64,000 nt of DNA, taken from contig NZ_FRBQ01000002.1 of assembly GCF_900142655.1 (NCBI RefSeq), forward strand, positions 626,984-690,983, read 5' to 3'. Made by a program: the position numbers and the translations under genes. The stretch is from Phytopseudomonas punonensis. GTDB lineage: Bacteria; Pseudomonadota; Gammaproteobacteria; Pseudomonadales; Pseudomonadaceae. Below are positions 29,637 to 36,853 of the stretch, piece by piece (the stretch's first letter is position 1; each line of letters opens with the position of its first letter). Below the pieces are notes generated by a model. That model searched no databases, had not been told where the DNA came from, and saw only the letters and a list, made by a program, of their open reading frames with translations.

Positions 29637-29658
29637 CCAAAAGCCGCCGGGCTTTTGG
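29637..29658 (+). terminator. Hairpin terminator 3' of the second direct repeat
   Basis: CCAAAAGCC pairs with GGCTTTTGG around a GCCG loop. There is no separate long T tract; the stem itself supplies TTTT. Confidence 0.55.
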
Positions 29659-29822
29659 GCTTCGGCGTCCGTTTTCTACGGCGTCTTTCCCTAAAGCATC
29701 CGCTACTCCGCCAAGCATCGCTTGTCGTCGGGCGTTCTTGTGTGTGCGGTGTGGGCTGCGCGTAACGATCATTGCATTCTTTTTCCGATGCGCCTGCGGG
29801 GCGTCATCGTTCCGAGGTTTTT

Positions 29823-31172
29823 ATGTCGCAACTACTTGGCATGGCGCTTGGGCCTTTGCTCGGTTTGTTCATTATCAGTATTGGCAACGGCTTCATTTCT
29901 TCGCTGACCACGCTGCGCCTGGATGCGGCGGGGGTGTCGGCGACGGTGATCGGCATCGTCTCCGCGTCCTACTTCATCGGTTTGACGCTGGGCGCACTGT
30001 TCAATGATCGCCTGATTCTGCGCATCGGCCATATCCGCGCCTACAGCAGCTTCGCCTCGTTGACCGCCGTCAGCGTGCTGCTGCAGGGGCTGTTTTTCGA
30101 TCCGTGGGCCTGGATCGTTTTCCGTCTGATAGCCGGCTGGTCGATTCTCGGCGTGTTTCTCGTCGTGGAAAGCTGGATGTTGCTGGCGGGTGACCAGAAG
30201 GTACGTGGCCGCCTGCTGGCGCTGTACATGATGGCGCTCTACGGCTCCGGCATGCTCGGCCAACTGCAGCTGGGCGCGATAGATGCCTGGGGCGAAACTG
30301 CGCCCTTTATGGTGGCCGGCTTGCTGGCTTCGTTATCGGTATTGCCGATGGGCATCATTCCGCGGGTTACGCCGCTGGTCGAGAAGGTCGAACCGCTGCT
30401 GCCGCAGCAACTGATCCGCATGACGCCAACCGGAGTGATTGGCTGCTTTGGTTCGGGTATCGCCATTGCGGCGGTGTATTCGCTGTTGCCGCTGTATCTG
30501 CAGCGTATAGGCATGAGCGTCAGCGAGGTCGGCCAGATGATGGCCAGCGTGATCCTTGGCGCCATGGTGCTGCAGTATCCGGTCGGACGCTGGTCCGATC
30601 AGCATGATCGGCAGAGCGTGCTGATCGTACTCAGCCTGTTCTGTCTGCTGATTTCTCTGGCGATCATGATTCTGCCGTCCTCGCCAGTGCTGTTGATGGT
30701 GTTGTTGTTCCTGCTTGGTGGCGGGGTGTTTGCCGTCTACCCTGTGGCGGTCAGCCATGCGGCGGACCGGGCTCCGGCCGGGGCGCTGGTGCGCATGGTG
30801 CAGGGACTGCTGCTGATCAACTCGCTGGGCTCGGCCATCAGCCCGCTGATGATCTCCCCGCTTATGGAGCACGATGGCGACGCAGGGCTTTTTCTGGCCT
30901 TCAGTCTGCTCAATGGCTGCCTCGTGCTGCTGTTTTTCTGGCGCCGCAAGTTACGCCCGGCGCCGCAGCCTGTGGCACCATTCGAGCCTGCCACGCCGGC
31001 CTCGATGGTCGGTGCCGAGCTGCGGGTAACCGAAGATTTGGTGCAGGGCGCGCTTGAGCACGAGCGTATGGAGGATCTTTCCGATGTAGTGCCCGGTGTC
31101 GAGGTTGCCGAACCCGTGGGCGATGCCGAGCAAGGTGTTCGAGAGCCCGTCAATGGCGGGCTTCAGGCCTGA
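29823..31172 (+). CDS. MFS transporter (YcaD-like)
   Basis: A 449-residue major-facilitator protein with about 12 hydrophobic helices and a ~60-residue cytoplasmic C-terminal tail (from about 400, rich in E, V and P). Segments ASYFIGLTLGALFNDRLILRIGHIRAYS, read in parts, carry the family loop 2-3 signature. VVESWMLLAGDQKVRGR is typical of YcaD-type proteins. It is a paralogue of the MFS gene at 39201-40490 (GNGFISSLTTLRL against GNGLLNTLLTLRG; HIRAYS against HIRAFS). GAGG lies 7 bases before ATG 29823. Substrate unknown. The earP gene follows after 32 bases. Confidence 0.85.
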   Translation: MSQLLGMALGPLLGLFIISIGNGFISSLTTLRLDAAGVSATVIGIVSASYFIGLTLGALFNDRLILRIGHIRAYSSFASLTAVSVLLQGLFFDPWAWIVFRLIAGWSILGVFLVVESWMLLAGDQKVRGRLLALYMMALYGSGMLGQLQLGAIDAWGETAPFMVAGLLASLSVLPMGIIPRVTPLVEKVEPLLPQQLIRMTPTGVIGCFGSGIAIAAVYSLLPLYLQRIGMSVSEVGQMMASVILGAMVLQYPVGRWSDQHDRQSVLIVLSLFCLLISLAIMILPSSPVLLMVLLFLLGGGVFAVYPVAVSHAADRAPAGALVRMVQGLLLINSLGSAISPLMISPLMEHDGDAGLFLAFSLLNGCLVLLFFWRRKLRPAPQPVAPFEPATPASMVGAELRVTEDLVQGALEHERMEDLSDVVPGVEVAEPVGDAEQGVREPVNGGLQA

Positions 31173-31204
31173 AATGACAGAGGCCCAGTGAAGGACATGC
31201 TGCG

Positions 31205-32329
31205 ATGAAGTGGGACATTTTCTGCCGCGTCGTCGACAACTATGGCGACATTGGCGTGACCTGGCGCCTGGCGCGGCAACTGGTGGCCGAGCAGGGCGCC
31301 GAGGTGCGGCTGTGGGTCGATGATCTGGCTGCGCTGGCACGTATCTGCCCGCGCGCAAATGCAGAGTCGGTTTGTCAGCACTTGGACGGCGTTGAGGTGC
31401 TTCGCTGGGATTCTATCTGGCAAGCTGTTAAGCCGGCCGATGTGGTGATCGAGGCGTTCGCCTGCGAGTTGCCCGCCGATTATGTGAAGGCGATGTCCGT
31501 GGGTGCGTCGCGGGTGCTCTGGCTGAATCTGGAGTACCTGAGCGCCGAAGACTGGATCGAGGGCTGCCATGGTCTGCCTTCGATGCAAGGCAATGGTTTG
31601 CAGAAGTTCTTCTTCTTTCCCGGTTTTACCGCTGGCACTGGCGGGCTGCTATGCGAGGGAGATCTCCTCGATGCCCGCGATGCCTTGCAACGAGACATTG
31701 GCGTCCGCGAGCGCTTTCTCGAATCGATGGGCATACGGCCTGCCACCGGTGCGCGGCTGATTTCTCTGTTCGCCTACGAGAATACTGCGCTGCACAGCTT
31801 GCTGGATGCCTTGGCAAACGATGCCACTCCCAGCCACCTGCTGGTTCCTGAGGGAAGAGTTCTTGGCGATCTGCATGGCTGGCTAGGTCACGCCACCGAA
31901 GTCGGCACTTCCGTCGAGCGAGGTGCACTTCGTGTGCAGGTGCTGCCTTTTATGCAGCAGGATCAATACGACGCGTTGCTCTGGTGCTGTGACCTGAATC
32001 TGGTACGCGGTGAGGATTCCTTCGTGCGTGCGCAGTGGGCCGGGCGACCGCTCGTCTGGCATATCTACCCGCAGGAGGAAGGCGCACATTGGGACAAGCT
32101 GGAGGCGTTCATGGCGCTGTATTGCCAGGGGTTTTCTGCCGAGGCCAGTGCGGCGCTGCAGGCCCTGTGGCGAGCCTGGAATGCCGGCAAGCCCATGGCC
32201 GATGGCTGGAATGCCTGGCTCAGGTGCCACGCTGAGCTTGCCGCACATGCTCAGGAGTGGGCCAGGCGCCAGGCGGTACGTGCAGATCTTGCCGCAGCGC
32301 TGGTGCAGTTTTACCGAAATTGGCTATGA
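31205..32329 (+). CDS. earP: EF-P arginine rhamnosyltransferase EarP
   Basis: Transfers rhamnose from dTDP-rhamnose to Arg32 of elongation factor P, an activation step needed for translation through polyproline stretches. 374 residues, GT-B fold. The N-terminus MKWDIFCRVVDNYGDIGVTWRLAR holds the conserved Asp/Asn-Tyr-Gly segment. Further conserved parts are WLNLEYLSAEDW, GFTAGTGGLL, SLFAYEN, and the C-domain DLNLVRGEDSFVRAQWAG (catalytic/substrate region). AAGGA precedes the start. Directly upstream of efp, the usual partner. Confidence 0.95.
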   Translation: MKWDIFCRVVDNYGDIGVTWRLARQLVAEQGAEVRLWVDDLAALARICPRANAESVCQHLDGVEVLRWDSIWQAVKPADVVIEAFACELPADYVKAMSVGASRVLWLNLEYLSAEDWIEGCHGLPSMQGNGLQKFFFFPGFTAGTGGLLCEGDLLDARDALQRDIGVRERFLESMGIRPATGARLISLFAYENTALHSLLDALANDATPSHLLVPEGRVLGDLHGWLGHATEVGTSVERGALRVQVLPFMQQDQYDALLWCCDLNLVRGEDSFVRAQWAGRPLVWHIYPQEEGAHWDKLEAFMALYCQGFSAEASAALQALWRAWNAGKPMADGWNAWLRCHAELAAHAQEWARRQAVRADLAAALVQFYRNWL

Positions 32330-32330
32330 T
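32325..32330 (+). promoter_or_regulatory. Candidate -10 element of an efp promoter
   Basis: TATGAT overlaps the earP stop codon and is followed by a GC-rich start region (ACGCGGCC). No clear -35 hexamer is visible, so this is only a possibility that efp has its own promoter. Confidence 0.3.
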
Positions 32331-32375
32331 ACGCGGCCTCGAATTTTGTAAATCCATTCAGATCCGGATATTCGT

Positions 32376-32948
32376 ATGAAAACCGCACAAGAAATGAAGC
32401 CTAACAGCGTGGCCCTGATCGATGGCCAGCCATGGCTGATCCAAAAGGCCGAGTTCACCAAGTCCGGTCGTAACAGCGCCATCGTCAAGATGAAGCTGAA
32501 GAACCTGATGAACGGCTCGAAGACTGAAACCGTCTACAAAGCCGACGACAAGATGGAGCCGGTCATCCTTGAGCGCAAGGAAGTGAACCTGTCTTACATC
32601 AGCGGCGACGACTACGTATTCATGGATCCGGAATACAACTCTTACGAGCTGCGTGCCGAAGACCTGGAAAGCGTTCTGCCGTTCATCGAAGAAGGCATGA
32701 ACGATGTCTGCGAAGCTGTGTTCTTCGAAGGCAAAGTAATCTCCGTCGACCTGCCGACCACCATCGTGCGTCAGCTGGCTTACACCGAAGGTTCTGCTCG
32801 TGGCGACACCTCCGGCAAGGTGATGAAGCCAGCCAAGCTGAGCAACGGTACCGAAGTGAAAGTGGCTGATTTCTGCGAAATCGGCGACTGGATCGAGATC
32901 GACACCCGTACTGGCGAATACAAGTCCCGCGCCAAGGCGCCGGTCTGA
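32376..32948 (+). CDS. efp: Elongation factor P
   Basis: Rescues ribosomes stalled at consecutive prolines by promoting peptide-bond formation. 190 residues, three beta-barrel domains. The loop [10 protein letters not shown] places Arg at position 32, the site rhamnosylated by EarP, rather than the Lys of E. coli-type EF-P. So the modification system and its target agree. The C-terminal signature is [16 protein letters not shown]. Followed by a strong terminator. Confidence 0.98.
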   Translation: MKTAQEMKPNSVALIDGQPWLIQKAEFTKSGRNSAIVKMKLKNLMNGSKTETVYKADDKMEPVILERKEVNLSYISGDDYVFMDPEYNSYELRAEDLESVLPFIEEGMNDVCEAVFFEGKVISVDLPTTIVRQLAYTEGSARGDTSGKVMKPAKLSNGTEVKVADFCEIGDWIEIDTRTGEYKSRAKAPV

Positions 32949-32968
32949 TCGTTAGGCTTGCGAGGTGA

Positions 32969-32996
32969 AAAACCCGGCCTTTGCGCCGGGTTTTTT
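32969..32996 (+). terminator. Intrinsic terminator after efp
   Basis: AACCCGGC (32971-32978) pairs with GCCGGGTT (32985-32992), followed by a run of T to 32996. Confidence 0.9.
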
Positions 32997-33039
32997 ATTG
33001 TCTGCCGTTTGGCTTTAAGAGCCTGTTACCGCCTGGTGG

Positions 33040-33597
33040 TCACTCGTCGCGACCATCCATCATGGTGCGTTTGAGTATCACGTAAACCGCGCCATTGCCG
33101 CCATGCTTGGCGATGCACGAGGCGAAGCCCAGTACCTGCGGATGCTGACGCAGCCAGGTATTCACATGGCTCTTTATCATCGGCTTGCGACCATCGGTGC
33201 GCACGGCTTTGCCGTGGGTGACACGAACGCAGCGAATTTCCAGCTTGGTGGCCTCGGCGAGAAATTCCCAGAGAGTATCGCGAGCCTTCTCCACGTTCAT
33301 GCCGTGCAGGTCGAGGCTACCATCGAAGGGAATCTGGCCGAGCTTGAGCTTGCGCATCTGGCCGTCCTGCACGCCGTTGCCGACCCAATACAGCGCATCT
33401 TCAGCGCCCACGTCGATGACGAACTGATCAGACAGGCCATCGACCTTGATAGTGTCGGTACGCAGGGTGGCAGCCTGGCGCAGGGTTGCCAGGCGAGCAC
33501 GGTCACTCTTCGGCTTGCCGGTGTCCGCGCGATCATGCTTGATCGGCTTCACGCCTTGCAGCTGGGCTTTGAACAGGGAAAAGTCATCGTCTTGCAT
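33040..33597 (-). CDS. Smr domain protein (MutS2-type C-terminal domain)
   Basis: A 185-residue stand-alone Smr protein. The N-terminal ~90 residues are basic and linker-like. The Smr domain starts at GSLDLHGMNVEKARDTL (LDLHG motif), then VRVTHGKA and the HGGNGAVYVIL segment near the end (HGxxG motif). Smr domains are RNA or DNA endonucleases. Recent work links stand-alone Smr proteins to cleavage at stalled ribosomes, but I cannot place this one. The ATG at 33597 has GGAGG 8 bases upstream. Followed 48 bases upstream on the same strand by a small membrane protein gene. Confidence 0.88.
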   Translation of the reverse strand: MQDDDFSLFKAQLQGVKPIKHDRADTGKPKSDRARLATLRQAATLRTDTIKVDGLSDQFVIDVGAEDALYWVGNGVQDGQMRKLKLGQIPFDGSLDLHGMNVEKARDTLWEFLAEATKLEIRCVRVTHGKAVRTDGRKPMIKSHVNTWLRQHPQVLGFASCIAKHGGNGAVYVILKRTMMDGRDE

Positions 33598-33645
33598 TGG
33601 AGCCTCCGCCGGGGGCGACAAGTTTACCAAGCGGAGAAGGGCGGG

Positions 33646-33969
33646 TCAGTCGCGTTTCTTCATCAGGTGCGGGGACATAGCCAGGTCTGCGCGGCGCTGG
33701 CGCATGCGTCGGCGGGATTTGCGCCAGCCCACTACTCCACCCCAGAACAGTACCAGGCCAAGCACAAGCAGCACGCTGGCGTCGACCGTCGAATCATTGA
33801 GGTTGCCCAGCGCCGGCGGGCGGCCCAACAGCGTCGCGGTACCCGCCATCATCAGAAGAATGCCCAGTACCGCGAACACTGCCGTCAGCGCAGCGGCAAA
33901 GCGCAACCGCCAGCTGTACGAGCGTCGCGGACGAAGATGGCTGGCGTTGAAACCGTCGGTGTGCTTCAT
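33646..33969 (-). CDS. Small membrane protein, function unknown
   Basis: 107 residues. A basic N-terminus (HLRPRRSYSWRLRF), two membrane helices (about 25-46 and 65-83) and a strongly basic C-terminus (RKSRRRMRQRRADL) suggest both ends are cytoplasmic. No family recognised. Reads in the same direction as the Smr gene and ends 48 bases before it, so the two may be co-transcribed. Confidence 0.6.
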   Translation of the reverse strand: MKHTDGFNASHLRPRRSYSWRLRFAAALTAVFAVLGILLMMAGTATLLGRPPALGNLNDSTVDASVLLVLGLVLFWGGVVGWRKSRRRMRQRRADLAMSPHLMKKRD

Positions 33970-34052
33970 GCGCTAATTCCTTGAAGGCTCATCTCGCTAT
34001 GACTGGCAGTGTAGTAGCGGGTTCAAACAGCGCGGCTCAGTAGAACTGGTTC

Positions 34053-34652
34053 TTACAACAGGGCGTTGGCGTCTGGAACCCAGGCGGCAAAGTTGTCGGC
34101 CAGGGCAATCATTTCCACGCGGTGCATCTCGGCAGCGCTGATCACCTTGCCATCCGGCGTCGGCAGGTCGCGGGTGGCGCAGGCGGCATCGACCACCGTA
34201 CAGCGATAGCCGTAATCCTTGGTGGCGCGGATGGTGGTGCTGATGCTCGAGTGAGTCATGAAGCCACAGACGATCAGGTCCAGATGGCCGAGCGACTGCA
34301 GCTTCTCGTGCAGCTCGGTACCGGAAAAGGCGTTTGGCATGCGCTTCTCAACGACGATCTCACCCGGCAGCGGTGCGACTTCCGGCAGGTGGTCGCCACG
34401 TGGGCCGCGTGGGTCGAGCAGGCCGCCCGGAATTCCCAGGTGCTTGATATGCACGATAGCTCCACCCTGGGCCCGTACGGCGTCCAGCAGTTTGGCAATC
34501 TCAACCAGGGCAGCGTCCAGGCCTGGCAACTGCACCACACCGCTGCGATATTCTTCCTGGGCATCGATGACCAGTAGAGTCGCATTGCTCAGGTTGGCAG
34601 GTGCGTGGCCACGACCGGTGAGCTGATAGAACGTTTGCGGGTGGGACGACAT
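34053..34652 (-). CDS. Isochorismatase-fold hydrolase with Ser at the nucleophile position
   Basis: 199 residues of the isochorismatase/cysteine-hydrolase family. The catalytic Asp30 is in LLVIDAQEEY and the Lys in VEKRMPNAF (Lys103). At the position where nicotinamidases and related enzymes have the nucleophilic Cys (GxxTxxC), this protein reads GFMTHSSIS, so the residue is Ser136. Members without the Cys (for example PhzD-like isochorismatases) act by other chemistry, so a vinyl-ether or ester hydrolase is possible. AAGGAG lies 8 bases before ATG 34652. Single gene. Confidence 0.85.
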   Translation of the reverse strand: MSSHPQTFYQLTGRGHAPANLSNATLLVIDAQEEYRSGVVQLPGLDAALVEIAKLLDAVRAQGGAIVHIKHLGIPGGLLDPRGPRGDHLPEVAPLPGEIVVEKRMPNAFSGTELHEKLQSLGHLDLIVCGFMTHSSISTTIRATKDYGYRCTVVDAACATRDLPTPDGKVISAAEMHRVEMIALADNFAAWVPDANALL

Positions 34653-34876
34653 GTACGACTCCTTGCTGGCGCGGTTAACGGTGCACATTGTCCGCCTCTA
34701 TGACGTTGCTGTGAACCTCTCTGTTGGTTGTATTGCTGCCGCGTCATGTGGGTGGGGCAGATGAATCGTTTCAGCTTTCCTCGCTTTATGTCTGCTTATC
34801 GTCGAGCAGATGAGGCGTAGCGCTGGATTGCCGGGGTAGGGCTGCTAAACTGTCGGCTTTTGCCCGGAGCCCTGTC

Positions 34877-35803
34877 GTGACCGATGCCCGCCCAGCCCTG
34901 AACACTCGCCTGCGTACCTTGCGTGATTACATTCGTTGGGCGGTAAGCCGTTTTCAGGCTGAAGAGCTGTTCTTTGGGCACGGCACCGATAACGCTTGGG
35001 ATGAGGCTCGCCAGCTGGTGCTCGGCGCCCTGCATCTGCCTTGGGAAATCGCCGACGGTTACCTCGATTGCCGCCTCGAAGACGACGAGCACCAGCATCT
35101 GCATGACCTGCTCAAACGCCGCATCGAGGATCGCGTGCCCACCGCCTATTTGCTCGGCGAAGCCTGGTTCTGCGGCTTGCCCTTCATCGTCGACGAACGC
35201 GTGTTGGTGCCCCGTTCACCTATTGGTGAGCTGATCGAGCAGCGTTTCAGCCCGTGGCTGGCGAGTGAGCCGACGCGGATTCTCGACTTGTGCACCGGTT
35301 CTGGCTGCATCGGTATCGCCTGCGCTTACGAGTTTCTCGACGCCGAAGTGGTGCTTGGCGATCTGTCCTACGAGGCGCTGGAAGTGGCCAACCGCAATAT
35401 CGAACGCCATGGCCTCGAAGAGCGCGTGTACACCGTACAGGGCGACGGTTTTGCCGGGCTGCCGGGGCAGCGTTTCGACCTGATCGTCTCCAACCCGCCT
35501 TATGTCGATGCCGAAGACTTCGCCGACATGCCAGCTGAGTATCAGCACGAGCCGGAAATGGGCCTGGCCTGTGGCGATGACGGTCTTGATCTGGTGCGCC
35601 GGATGCTAGCGGAAGCAGCCGATCACCTAACCGAGAAAGGGCTGCTGATTGTCGAGGTTGGGAACAGCCAGGTGCACGTCGAGGCGCTGTATCCCGAAGT
35701 GGATTTCGCCTGGCTGGACTTCGCCCGTGGCGGCCATGGCGTGTTCATGCTCTCGGCCGAGCAGTGCCGCGAACATCAGGCACTGTTTCGCGAGCGCTGC
35801 TGA
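34877..35803 (+). CDS. prmB: Ribosomal protein L3 glutamine N5-methyltransferase PrmB
   Basis: Methylates a glutamine of ribosomal protein L3. 308 residues. The helical N-terminal domain ([15 protein letters not shown]) and [15 protein letters not shown] are typical of PrmB and separate it from the release-factor methylase PrmC. The SAM site is [18 protein letters not shown] and the catalytic motif is [11 protein letters not shown] (NPPY binds the glutamine amide). GTG start at 34877. Single gene, convergent with cobF. Confidence 0.93.
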   Translation: MTDARPALNTRLRTLRDYIRWAVSRFQAEELFFGHGTDNAWDEARQLVLGALHLPWEIADGYLDCRLEDDEHQHLHDLLKRRIEDRVPTAYLLGEAWFCGLPFIVDERVLVPRSPIGELIEQRFSPWLASEPTRILDLCTGSGCIGIACAYEFLDAEVVLGDLSYEALEVANRNIERHGLEERVYTVQGDGFAGLPGQRFDLIVSNPPYVDAEDFADMPAEYQHEPEMGLACGDDGLDLVRRMLAEAADHLTEKGLLIVEVGNSQVHVEALYPEVDFAWLDFARGGHGVFMLSAEQCREHQALFRERC

Positions 35804-35818
35804 TAAAGCTTCCTGAGT

Positions 35819-35888
35819 GTCGCTGCGCTCGACGCCAGGCCGCCGACCGCCAAACGTAGCCTGTGGTTGAGCGCAGCGATACCCAGGG
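35819..35888. repeat. Palindromic repeat, family A (two arms), between prmB and cobF
   Basis: GTCGCTGCGCTCGAC (35819 on) is the inverted partner of GGTTGAGCGCAGCGATAC (35865 on). One of four copies in the window of a family with the core GTTGAGCGCAGCGATACCC. Confidence 0.7.
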
Positions 35889-35904
35889 ATATCGCCAACT
35901 ACGC

Positions 35905-36669
35905 TCAGGCCTCGCGCCCACCGCGGCGCAGCAGGTAGCTGTCCATGATCCAGCCGTTTGCCTCGCGTGCGGCGGCGCGGGTTTCTGCGATGTGTTCAGC
36001 GACATCAGCGAGCTTGCCGGCGATAAGAATCTCGTCTGGCGTGCCGACATAAGCGCCCCAGTAGATGTGCAGGTCTTCGTTGATCACGTGGCGAAAGCTG
36101 TCCTGTGCGTCGAGCATCACTACCACGCTGTCCACGCCCTCTGGCCAGCCCTCGCGCAGGCGGCGGCCGGTAGTGATTTGCACGGCACGACCGATTTGGT
36201 TCAGGGGAATGCGGTGGCGGGCGGTGAGCGCCTGCACGCTGGTGATACCGGGGATTACTTCGTAGTCGAGAGGCATGCCGCCCTCGATCACACCGTCGAG
36301 AATGCGGATGGTGCTGTCATAGAGCGAGGGGTCGCCCCAGACCAGAAAGGCGCCGATTTCGCCATCTTGCAATTGGCTGATCAACTGCTCGAACACCGCC
36401 TGTTTGTCGCGATTCAGGCTGTCGATACTGGCGTTGTAGTCGGCTACATCGCGCTCGCGCTCGGGATTGGTCGCTTCGAGGATGCGATAGTTACGGCCCG
36501 GCTCGATATAGCGATCAAGGATCAGGCGGCGCAAGGCGATCAGCTTGTCCTTGGCTTCACCCTTGTCGAGGATAAAGAACACATCGGCGCGATTGAGCGC
36601 CTTGGTCGCCTGGGTGGTGAGGTAGTCGGGGTCACCGGCGCCGATGCCGATGATCAGGATGTCTTTCAT
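35905..36669 (-). CDS. cobF: Precorrin-6A synthase (deacetylating) CobF
   Basis: SAM-dependent C-1 methyltransferase of the aerobic cobalamin route (precorrin-5 to precorrin-6A with loss of acetate). 254 residues with the tetrapyrrole methylase fold: IIGIGAGDPDYLT at the N-terminus, FLVWGDPSLYDS, YEVIPGITSVQA, and RIPLNQIGRAVQITTGRR. The ATG at 36669 is preferred over the one at 36678. Single gene, without other cob genes here; in pseudomonads cobF is often separate. Confidence 0.93.
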   Translation of the reverse strand: MKDILIIGIGAGDPDYLTTQATKALNRADVFFILDKGEAKDKLIALRRLILDRYIEPGRNYRILEATNPERERDVADYNASIDSLNRDKQAVFEQLISQLQDGEIGAFLVWGDPSLYDSTIRILDGVIEGGMPLDYEVIPGITSVQALTARHRIPLNQIGRAVQITTGRRLREGWPEGVDSVVVMLDAQDSFRHVINEDLHIYWGAYVGTPDEILIAGKLADVAEHIAETRAAAREANGWIMDSYLLRRGGREA

Positions 36670-36769
36670 GCTGCGCATCTCGTACTTGCAATGGCGCGCA
36701 GCATATCAGGTGCTGGTTGTTGGCTGCCTCGCAGAGCAGCGCTTCGCGATTTTGAACTAGAGCAGCATT

Positions 36770-36837
36770 TGTGGGAGGGCGCGGGGACGCCTAGTCCATG
36801 CGCCCGAAAAGCTTCGCGGGCATGGCCCGCTCCCACA
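36770..36837. repeat. REP-like palindrome, family B, after ggpPS
   Basis: The outer arms TGTGGGAG and CTCCCACA enclose a GC-rich interior with GCGGGCATGGCCCGC (36816-36830). A second copy lies at 51331-51381. It sits 17 bases downstream of the ggpPS stop and may also serve as its transcript end. Confidence 0.75.
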
Positions 36838-36853
36838 GATATATTGCCTTGGT

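Larger units (their letters stand above)
29414..29822. other. Intergenic stretch after the Ais-like gene
   Basis: 409 bases without a credible gene. It contains the second copy of the tRNA-Ser 3'-end repeat (29611-29621), a hairpin terminator (29637-29658), and GAGG (29813-29816) as ribosome site for the MFS gene. Confidence 0.5.
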
